NCBI GenBank assembly: GCA_029262955.1
Contig: JAJCYL010000183.1
Span: 1 to 8,465 of the forward strand
DNA length: 8,465 bases
Origin: Cytophagales bacterium
GTDB taxonomy: Bacteria; Bacteroidota; Bacteroidia; Cytophagales; Cyclobacteriaceae
Direction: 5' to 3'
Part shown: piece by piece, positions 1 through 6,300 of the stretch
Numbering within the stretch: the stretch's first letter is position 1
Layout of the letters: each line of letters starts with the position of its first letter
Translations under genes and position numbers: made by a program
The notes under the pieces: model-generated
The model's database searches: none
Told to the model about the DNA's origin: nothing
The model's input: the letters and a program-made list of their open reading frames with translations, nothing else

Positions 1-89
1 AAAAGTCTTATTTCATTCCACTTTACCAAAATTTCATCTACGTAGTTCCCTCAATATTTGTCTCGATACATCTCACTAAGATCTTTACC

Positions 90-173
90 AAAAAAAACTA
101 TCTACAGATTAAGGGTCATATGAGACAGGCTCCGGCCTGATCACCCCTAGCCTCAGGGAATAACTGTAGACAG
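90..173 (-). terminator. Long-range terminator stem closing the structured RNA
   Basis: The minus-strand segments CTGTCTACAG (173-164) and CTGTAGATAG (107-98) pair over all ten positions with one G-U wobble. Eight U follow directly (97-90). The loop is 56 nt and itself structured, which is long for an ordinary terminator and suggests a stem that either ends a small RNA or competes with another fold in an attenuator. Confidence 0.5.
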
Positions 174-201
174 AAACAAGCGGGGTCCGCAGCTGCAGAC
201 C
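90..201 (-). ncRNA. Candidate structured RNA (small RNA or leader), family not recognised
   Basis: Noncoding, GC-richer than its flanks, and dense in inverted repeats. Read on the minus strand it gives a hairpin with a 7-bp stem and AGCU loop (201-184), a 10-bp closing stem (173-164 with 107-98), and inside that stem a 5-bp hairpin CAGGC/GCCTG (139-126), an enclosing ACCC/GGGT pairing (146-143 with 116-113), or an alternative CCCT/AGGG hairpin (158-145). Both the 7-bp and the 10-bp stem contain one G-U pair that would be a C-A mismatch on the plus strand, which favours the minus strand. Eight U follow the closing stem. The 5' end is unknown; a weaker ACAG/CTGT hairpin at 222-211 may belong. 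No promoter was identified. It could be a free small RNA or the leader of a minus-strand gene lying below position 1. Confidence 0.5.
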
Positions 202-354
202 ATCTCCAGGACAGAAAACTGTATACGTATTCCAACTTTAGTTAGTCCTTGTATCACCATTTATTAGTTGCTTAAAGACCTTTACCTTTAAATATTCAAG
301 TCTTCAGGTAACTCGATTTCGATATATACTACTCTCAGTGCTTTGATTACGATT
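202..354. other. Gene-free stretch between the structured RNA and the first terminator
   Basis: AT-rich and without a supportable gene. Apart from the short ACAG/CTGT hairpin at 211-222, no structure stands out. If the candidate RNA is an independent transcript, its promoter should lie here on the minus strand; I found no clear match. Confidence 0.4.
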
Positions 355-386
355 AAAACAAAAAAAAGGAGCGATTAGGCTCCTTT
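355..386 (-). terminator. Intrinsic terminator after the 90-residue gene
   Basis: An 8-bp perfect stem (365-372 with 379-386; core GGAGC/GCTCC) encloses a 6-nt loop. On the minus strand it is followed by a long U-rich run (367-355, interrupted by one G). It lies about 20 bp after the stop at 407. The plus side also has a T-rich stretch (384-397), so it could work in both directions. Confidence 0.88.
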
Positions 387-406
387 CTTAATTTTTATTG
401 TTTGGT

Positions 407-679
407 TTAACTCGTTACCTCAGCCTCTTCAGTTGATTCTTTTTTAGAATCATACCTAAATTGGTCTAGCTCAACATAGTGTGTTTGATCAAAAGCGTTT
501 GTGGTCTTTCTTTTTACCACTTTTACTCTGAGAATTTTATCACCAGATTTTTTTGCGGCATAAGCCCATTCTTCAAGGACTTTTTCAAGATCGGTAATGT
601 TGAGAATACCTTCTAGGATCTCATCACCAAATTTGTCTGAAGCTTCCAGGTTTCCTAAATAAATTTTTGAAGTTTCCAT
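407..679 (-). CDS. Hypothetical protein, 90 residues
   Basis: I cannot name this gene. The product is soluble, with no signal peptide or membrane segment. It opens with KIYLGN (5-10), then GILNITDLEKVLEEWAYAAKK (24-44), which looks like a strand followed by a helix, then a basic strand KILRVKVVKRK (48-58) and a THYVELDQF strand (66-74), and ends in a disordered acidic tail rich in Glu and Ser. Similar small alpha/beta proteins with KIY.GN and TH.V.LD patterns occur, as far as I recall, as conserved hypotheticals in Bacteroidota; I cannot confirm this here. The ATG at 679 follows an AT-rich leader without a Shine-Dalgarno sequence. It is transcribed alone: a terminator closes it about 20 bp after the stop, and the nearest upstream gene ends before its own terminator. 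Confidence 0.8.
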   Translation of the reverse strand: METSKIYLGNLEASDKFGDEILEGILNITDLEKVLEEWAYAAKKSGDKILRVKVVKRKTTNAFDQTHYVELDQFRYDSKKESTEEAEVTS

Positions 680-1059
680 TGATTAAAGATTTTAATTGAA
701 CAAATAATTTCATGCAAAGACTATCAGGACCACATAAAAAAACAGGGTAGTATGGCCAACAGGCTAAGCGGAAATTTTGTGAGAAATCAGGAAGGTTAAT
801 TTGAAATGTAACCCCGACAACGGAAGGATTAAAATGGAAAATGAAACCTTATTTCTAATAAACTTTTATGGCCGGAATGTTTTCTTAATGTGGGCCTACT
901 TTAGCATTCAATAATTTGTAAACCAATAAAATCAGCAAATAGGGAATGGAAACATTATTTTAGGAAAAACCGGTAACCAAATTTTGTAAGGGAACTAAGT
1001 ACTAAACAATAGCGAGGAAATAATGCAAATGAAAGAGAAGCAAAAAAGAAGTGACTCCG
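680..1059. other. Gene-free stretch upstream of the 90-residue gene
   Basis: About 380 bp, AT-rich, with stops in all frames and no protein I would support. It must hold the promoter of the 90-residue gene, but I found no convincing Bacteroidota-type pair (TTG about 19 nt before TAnnTTTG). The best partial match to the second element is TAGTCTTTG at 723-715 on the minus strand, with one extra base and no matching upstream element. No RNA gene or clear repeat was seen. Confidence 0.5.
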
Positions 1060-1101
1060 AAAAAAGGAAAAGCTACAAAGCTTTATTGACACCTTGTAGC
1101 T
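1060..1101 (-). terminator. Intrinsic terminator at the end of the minus-strand gene cluster
   Basis: AGCTACAA (1071-1078) pairs exactly with TTGTAGCT (1094-1101), with a 15-nt loop that can add one more G-C pair. On the minus strand the stem is followed by TTTCCTTTTTT (1070-1060). It stands 63 bp after the stop of the two-helix membrane protein gene, and no other terminator for that direction lies between it and the giant gene. Confidence 0.72.
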
Positions 1102-1164
1102 CCTCTCCCAAAGCCCAATTTGGATCAAGAAAAGCTGATGAGGTAAAACCGGTAGATAACTTAG

Positions 1165-1485
1165 CTATAAAAGGGATCTGTATTTAAACCAACTGAAAAA
1201 GAAATACTTCTTACCTCCTCCAGGTTTAAGATAGAACTTGCCTGATCGGTAAATCAAACCACTCCTATTGATCTTTCCTATGGCCACCAGAAAGAAGATC
1301 AACACAAAGAGTAGAAAAGCCATAGTAATAAAATCCGATACCGGAAATGAATTTCCAGTATCATCAATTGATGCGAAAAACAAGGATACTATAAGCACGG
1401 CAACACCTAAAGAAAAGGTGGCTATCCAAATTGAAATGCTGATCAACTTACGTATTAGACGCTTATCTAATTGTAATTGCACCAT
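1165..1485 (-). CDS. Small two-helix membrane protein, unknown function
   Basis: 106 residues; I do not recognise the family. The N-terminus is basic (KRLIRKL, 8-14), followed by a hydrophobic segment at about 16-38, a polar acidic loop (SIDDTGNSFPVSD, 39-51), a second hydrophobic segment at about 52-71, and a basic, aromatic C-terminal tail (RSGKFYLKPGGGKKYFFFSWFKYR). By the positive-inside rule both ends would face the cytoplasm. It starts 81 bp after the preceding lipoprotein gene, and a minus-strand terminator lies 63 bp after its stop, which supports a real transcript in this direction. Against it, a plus-strand intrinsic terminator sits in the gap upstream, and a plus-strand frame overlaps most of the gene. 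No clear promoter or ribosome binding site was found, so membership in the operon is uncertain. Confidence 0.6.
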   Translation of the reverse strand: MVQLQLDKRLIRKLISISIWIATFSLGVAVLIVSLFFASIDDTGNSFPVSDFITMAFLLFVLIFFLVAIGKINRSGLIYRSGKFYLKPGGGKKYFFFSWFKYRSLL

Positions 1486-1529
1486 ATTATTACGAAATTT
1501 AATATCAAATGGTGATCTAGGATCTCCGA

Positions 1530-1561
1530 CCCTTGCAATCTTCGGATTCAGGGGTTTTTTT
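1530..1561 (+). terminator. Plus-strand intrinsic terminator with a UUCG tetraloop
   Basis: On the plus strand, 1530-1540 pairs with 1545-1554 to give ten base pairs: three C-G, a U-G wobble, U-A, G-C, one bulged C at 1536, then AAUC/GAUU. The stem closes on the tetraloop UUCG (1541-1544) with the favoured C-G closing pair, and seven T follow (1555-1561). On the minus strand the wobble becomes a C-A mismatch and no U run follows, so the signal is directional. No plus-strand gene lies to its left. Confidence 0.65.
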
Positions 1562-1566
1562 ATGTG

Positions 1567-2250
1567 CTATACTTCAACATTTGTCCCAACTGGTTCACTC
1601 CATTCACCATCATTGTCTAATACTCTAACAACGATTTGATAGTTTCCTGAAGAAGGAAAGATTACCGTTTGACTATCCGAGTCAATATTCCTTAGAATCC
1701 CTAAAAATGAGTATTCATATTCAACTATTCTACCCCCAAAATTAACGTCACCGTCAAAACTGCCAGATGCATCTATAAGCCTTTCGAACGGTCCTGATCC
1801 ACTAGGTTTCACAATTGAAACAATTGCCACAGGTGAAATATTATTGAAGACTACAAGTTCATATTCAAACAAAACGGAAAGGTCAAAGGCATCTGTTAGC
1901 GTTATTATTCCCTCATGCCTTCCTGTGAAGTTAGGATCATATGTTATTCGATCCACAGATCCATTAAATGAGCTTTCGGAACCAGATTCAATAAGTTGAT
2001 TATTAATTCTAAAATTTCCATCACCTTGAAGTACTTCTATATTTAATGAACTCAAGTTATTATTGGGATCTACCCCACTGACATCAAATACATAACTGCC
2101 CAGGGAAAGTTTTACAGAATCCGATAACATAGTTATAGTGTCGGATTCTGTAATAAAAAGGGGAGCATCATTAAAAAATTCCAAACTATCTTTTCTCGAA
2201 TCACAATTGTAAAGAGTAGACACCAGTAGGATTAAATACAAATTTCTCAT
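1567..2250 (-). CDS. Putative lipoprotein with Ig-like and PKD-like domains
   Basis: 227 residues. The short hydrophobic N-terminus (residues 3-14) ends in LYNC, giving a relaxed lipobox with Cys16 as the probable lipidation site; the Tyr-Asn before Cys is unusual, so lipidation is likely rather than certain. Residues about 27-137 form a beta-rich segment with ITYDPNFTGRHEGIITLTD, resembling a cadherin- or Ig-like module. Residues about 139-227 match a PKD-type fold: DASGSFDGD (160-168), YEYSF, then SGNYQIVVRVLDNDGEWSEP (201-220). No catalytic motif is visible. The gene starts 19 bp after the stop of the preceding lipoprotein gene, on the same strand, with no intervening terminator, so it is likely the third gene of the operon. 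A role as a surface partner of the giant protein is inference from position. Confidence 0.85.
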   Translation of the reverse strand: MRNLYLILLVSTLYNCDSRKDSLEFFNDAPLFITESDTITMLSDSVKLSLGSYVFDVSGVDPNNNLSSLNIEVLQGDGNFRINNQLIESGSESSFNGSVDRITYDPNFTGRHEGIITLTDAFDLSVLFEYELVVFNNISPVAIVSIVKPSGSGPFERLIDASGSFDGDVNFGGRIVEYEYSFLGILRNIDSDSQTVIFPSSGNYQIVVRVLDNDGEWSEPVGTNVEV

Positions 2251-2269
2251 CTAGTTACTCGCCCTGTTC

Positions 2270-3352
2270 TTATTTCGATTTAAGGTATTTAAACAGAGGA
2301 ATCAATTTTTCTTCTTCGCTCATTGCTTCCCAACGATCTCGGTATTGCTGGTCACTGATCTGTAATACCCGACCTCCCGAAGGATTTTCTTCAGCATCGA
2401 TGAAAAGAATTGGTTGGACGAATTCAAGTGATGCCCTTGCAGACACGAAACCAAACAAACCATCAGCTTCCAATATTGCAACTGATATTCCCCGGTTTTC
2501 AGCATCCGATTCAATCCACTTGGATACTGCATCCTTGTCCAGGAGAAACGCATGCCATTGGGATGGGAAACCACCTCTAGTTGGCTTGTCAATCCGCTTC
2601 CTGTCATCATCCGCAGGTACTTGGCTTTCAAATATGCCGGGTACTGGCCAAAGTTGGCTTGGATTTGCAAAATTCCAACTTACAGTGGCAGGGTCATATA
2701 CCGGAATAGCATTGCCAGCGAAAGTTTGCCTAATTGCATGTACTCCTACATAGGTATAGTCAATTCCTTCAAGCTCGTTAACGGATGAATTTATTGACAA
2801 CACATAGAGCACAGCCATATTAAGTTTAAAATTGCTTGTAGTTTCAGCCTGTATTACCTGAGAAATACTATCAAATTTTATCAGGCTTCGCTGTACGGTA
2901 TAAGTTGCAGTATTATCAACAATAACTTTGATACTGCCCACATCAATTTGATCATCAGGCATTTGATTATTAATATTTAATCGGGTTAGTCCTAGGTAAC
3001 CTACTTTAGCACCTTGTTCATTAAAAGTTTCTTCAAAGTAGAAAGAGTTACCTGCATCGTTACCTCCCGAAGGTCCCTCAGCTCCGCTACAAATTAATTC
3101 GGTATCATCTATTTCTCCTGACTCAAGAGAACCATTACCAGCTATTCCTTCTCCATCACCGTTATCAATACCGGTATCAATTTGAGTTCCTCCATTGGGG
3201 CAATCAGTATCACCGGAAGATAAAGTTGTTGTTTCAATAAGAGCACTAAATCCTTGCGGACCTGGTTCACCATCTGAACCACCACAGCCTACTATAACAC
3301 CAATAAGAATTAGTCCAATAAATAAGTCTTTAATCATTTTAAATTCTTTCAT
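2270..3352 (-). CDS. Lipoprotein with collagen-like, DUF7151-like and DNRLRE-like segments
   Basis: 360 residues. The N-terminus is a lipoprotein signal: a short basic start, a hydrophobic stretch (residues 10-21) and lipobox IVGC with the lipidated Cys at 23, followed by GGSDGE. A brief collagen-like GEPGPQG (28-34) leads to residues 36-91, which have paired Cys 51 and 88, CPNGG and an acidic Asp/Gly loop, resembling DUF7151. Residues about 103-320 look like a DNRLRE-type beta-sandwich: QRSLIKFD (154-161), TVSWNF (223-228), AFLLDKDAVSKWI (268-280) and a final PILFID. That fold is often found in surface or carbohydrate-associated proteins; the ligand is unknown. The tail (335-360) is charged. 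Translation may start at ATG 3352 or at Met6 (3337); neither has a clear ribosome binding site and both keep the signal peptide. It lies 18 bp after the giant gene, so it is probably co-transcribed. Confidence 0.88.
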   Translation of the reverse strand: MKEFKMIKDLFIGLILIGVIVGCGGSDGEPGPQGFSALIETTTLSSGDTDCPNGGTQIDTGIDNGDGEGIAGNGSLESGEIDDTELICSGAEGPSGGNDAGNSFYFEETFNEQGAKVGYLGLTRLNINNQMPDDQIDVGSIKVIVDNTATYTVQRSLIKFDSISQVIQAETTSNFKLNMAVLYVLSINSSVNELEGIDYTYVGVHAIRQTFAGNAIPVYDPATVSWNFANPSQLWPVPGIFESQVPADDDRKRIDKPTRGGFPSQWHAFLLDKDAVSKWIESDAENRGISVAILEADGLFGFVSARASLEFVQPILFIDAEENPSGGRVLQISDQQYRDRWEAMSEEEKLIPLFKYLKSK

Positions 3353-3370
3353 TAATACAGGGTTGGAATT

Positions 3371-6300
3371 TTAGTTTTGACGTTTTAGGATTTTATGGGC
3401 ATATGATCGAGATGATTGATCGGTTATCTTTAATAAGTACATCCCATTTGTCATACTTAATATCTCAATTGCATCAAAATAAATTTCATTTTCTCCAGGG
3501 AGTAATTGAATCTCCTTATTTGTGATCAATTTACCAGTCAAAGAATAAAGATAAACACTGGCCGACTGACTCCGTGGAGACTCAACTTTAAGTGTAAAGT
3601 CTGTTTGAAAAGGTAGTGGATAAACACTAGAATTTTCCAAGAGTAATTCTTTGTTTATTCCAGTAACTACGTCGCTTCCAGTGACCGTAATAAAATCTAC
3701 TTTAGTTAAACTTAGTTCACATCCTTCATCTGTAATTACATCCAATTTAACATCATATATTCCTTCAGTGAAATATAATTTAGATGGATTTTGTTCTGTT
3801 GAAGTAGAAGCATCACCAAAATCCCAATCGTAACTACTTGCACTAACAGAGGTAGCAAATTCAACTCTACCTCCATCCTCTACCGACTCCGGAGTAGCAT
3901 TAAAATCTAACACGACATTAACTACTTCAAGACTAACATCAATCCTATTTGATAAGCAACCGAATGGATTTTCTGCTTCAACAGAATAACTAATAGATTC
4001 CTCAGGAGTTACTTCAAATTCCCTACCTGTTTCAACAAGATTTTCACCTTCATACCAACGGTAAATAAAGTCTGATGAGAAATTGCTTACCTGTAAAGTA
4101 GTCGTCTGTCCCAAGCAAATTAGTTGGGCACCCTCTATGAGAGGGTCACTCGACGCTGCTGTGACATTAAAATCCAAATTCACCGTTACAGCACATCCAT
4201 TAACTTCAACCTGGTAGGTAGCAATAAACTCACCCTGTCCAGCAATTACCGGATCAACAACGCCTACATTTATTGATCCTTCAGGACCATTCATGGTCCA
4301 GCTTCCACCGCTAATATTAGGCAAGCCACTTAAATCACGTAATCCCCCATTTATACAATGAGTAATTTCCGTTTCTGAAAATTGTAGTTCTTCACCGTTT
4401 TCTTTAATATCTATTACCGTGATAAACCTACTTCCATTGTCTAAACACCCAATTGGTGTTTGTAGCAAAAACGTAATCTGATGATTGCCCACACCCGCTA
4501 TACTAGGATGAAAATCACTAGCTATTACTCCAGGACCCAACGTCACACCATTTAAGGTAGTAACGTCAACAAAATCTGTAGACAAGTTATAAGGACCACT
4601 ATTTATACATAGTTGAATGTTGTCACCAATATTAGCTGCTACTATAGGTTCTATGTTTGCAGTAACAGGGGTTCTTGGACTCTCACATAATTCTGCACTT
4701 AGTGATGAAGCATAATAAGTAGTGGTTTCATCCAAATCGTCTATAGTAATGCTCAGGCCTGTAGCAAAAGGGGAACCTCCCGAACTGTTTAAATACCAAT
4801 TAATTGTAGCTCCCGCTAAATTAGGATTGGCATCCAGGTCTACATCACCAGTACCACATCGGGAGACATCTTCGGTGCTAGGTACCAGTGGAAAAACGTT
4901 AATGATAGCATCGACCTTTGATCTCGCTCCTTCACAACCAAATTCATTTTCGATTGCTACATAGTAACTCCTGGAGAGAGTTAAAACTCCGGAAGTATAA
5001 CTGGAACCCGTTTCAATAACAGATAAGCTTACATCAGTATCGTACCAATTGTAGTTGCCCCCTGCCGGAGCACCACTGGCCATCATGGTCACTGTTCCGG
5101 AACCACAAACATTTCCGTCTGTTACTGATGGAGCAGAAGGCAAAGGATTCACAGTCACGTTTGCCGGAGTTCTGTTTGTTGAGACGCAACCTTCTGGACT
5201 TGTAGCAGCTACATAAAAAACATCCGATAAGCTTAAAGTGGTTACATAAGTTGGTCCTATGAAGAATGGACTTCCTCCAAACTGGTTATCATACCATTCG
5301 AATATAGCGTCCTCAGTATTGGATGAAGCTACGATGCTAACCTGTCCTGTTCCACAGCGCTCTACGGAAGGAACTGTAGGATCTGGAATTACGGTAAGCA
5401 CTTCAGCTGAAACTTCAGTCCTTGGGCTAATACAATTGTCGGTATCAACAAATTCAACCCAATACGTTGTTGTTGTTAAAATAGAGGGTGTAGTATAGCT
5501 AGCTCCTGTAAAAACAATTACCTGACTTGCCTGGGTTTCATACCAGTGAAAAGTTCCTGATTCTATATTAGTTGCTGATATCGTAACTGCTCCTGGGCCA
5601 CATCGGGATGAATTATTCCCGGTTGGTGCAACGGGAACATCAAAAATTTCAGCATCAATTGAGGTTCTTGATCCTTCACATCCTTCGGCAGTAATGATCG
5701 ATACCCAATAAGATTCTGTTTCAGTAATATTGGCTTCATAAGTAGATGTATTGTTAAAGGAAGTACCCCCTGTTTGATCTGTGTACCACCTATATTCTCC
5801 TCCTGCTGGTGCGCCCCCAACATCCAATGAGACTGTACCTGGTCCGCAATTGGAACCATCAAAAGTTGTTGGTATTCCCGGAAAAGAATTTACACTTACT
5901 GTGACAGTCGTACGGTTGGCAGAAGCACAATTTTCTGGTGAAACAGCGCTGACATAAAAGTTCCTGGTAACAGTTACCGTCGTAGTGTATGTGTCTCCGA
6001 TATTGATCGGAAGTCCTCCGGTAGGATTTTCAAACCATTCATAAGTTGCACCAGTTATGCTGCCTTCAGCAGTAATTGTTACCTGGCCAGGACCACATCT
6101 GCTTACTGCTGGTACAACCGCTTCAACGGGAAGCTCATTTACCACTGCAATAGTTTCAGTCCGGGGGCTGGTACAATCATTTTCATCTGTAATATCTACC
6201 CAAAAAGAGGTTGTAACCGAAATATCCGGAGTTGGATAACTAACACCAGTTAAAAGGGATGTTTGGCTTGACTCTGTTGCGTACCAGTTAAAAGAGCCAG

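Noticed and set aside
126..139. Possible SRP (4.5S) RNA tip
   Set aside because: The CAGGC/GCCTG hairpin has a CGGA or TCCG loop and lacks the conserved GGAA loop and asymmetric AGCAG bulge of SRP RNA.
98..173. Resemblance to a TPP riboswitch on the minus strand
   Set aside because: GGGGUG and ACCCUU appear in the right order, but the essential CUGAGA element and the CCUGAUC...GGGAA half are missing.
715..723. TAGTCTTTG as a promoter element for the 90-residue gene
   Set aside because: It has one extra base compared with TAnnTTTG, and no TTG element is found at the expected distance upstream.
1368..1396. Sigma-70-like TTGATG then TATAAG, 16 bp apart, on the plus strand
   Set aside because: Bacteroidota primary promoters use a TTG...TAnnTTTG pattern, and this one lies inside a minus-strand gene; a chance match is likely, although it would suit an antisense transcript ending at 1561.
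1268..1639. Plus-strand open frame of 123 codons
   Set aside because: It overlaps the two-helix membrane protein gene, runs straight through the plus-strand terminator and into the 3' end of the PKD-like lipoprotein gene, and its product has no recognisable composition or motif.
2400..2753. Plus-strand open frames (also 2552-2788) opposite the DNRLRE-like lipoprotein
   Set aside because: They are antisense to a well-supported gene; their products show no domain or signal and look like reverse-frame translations.
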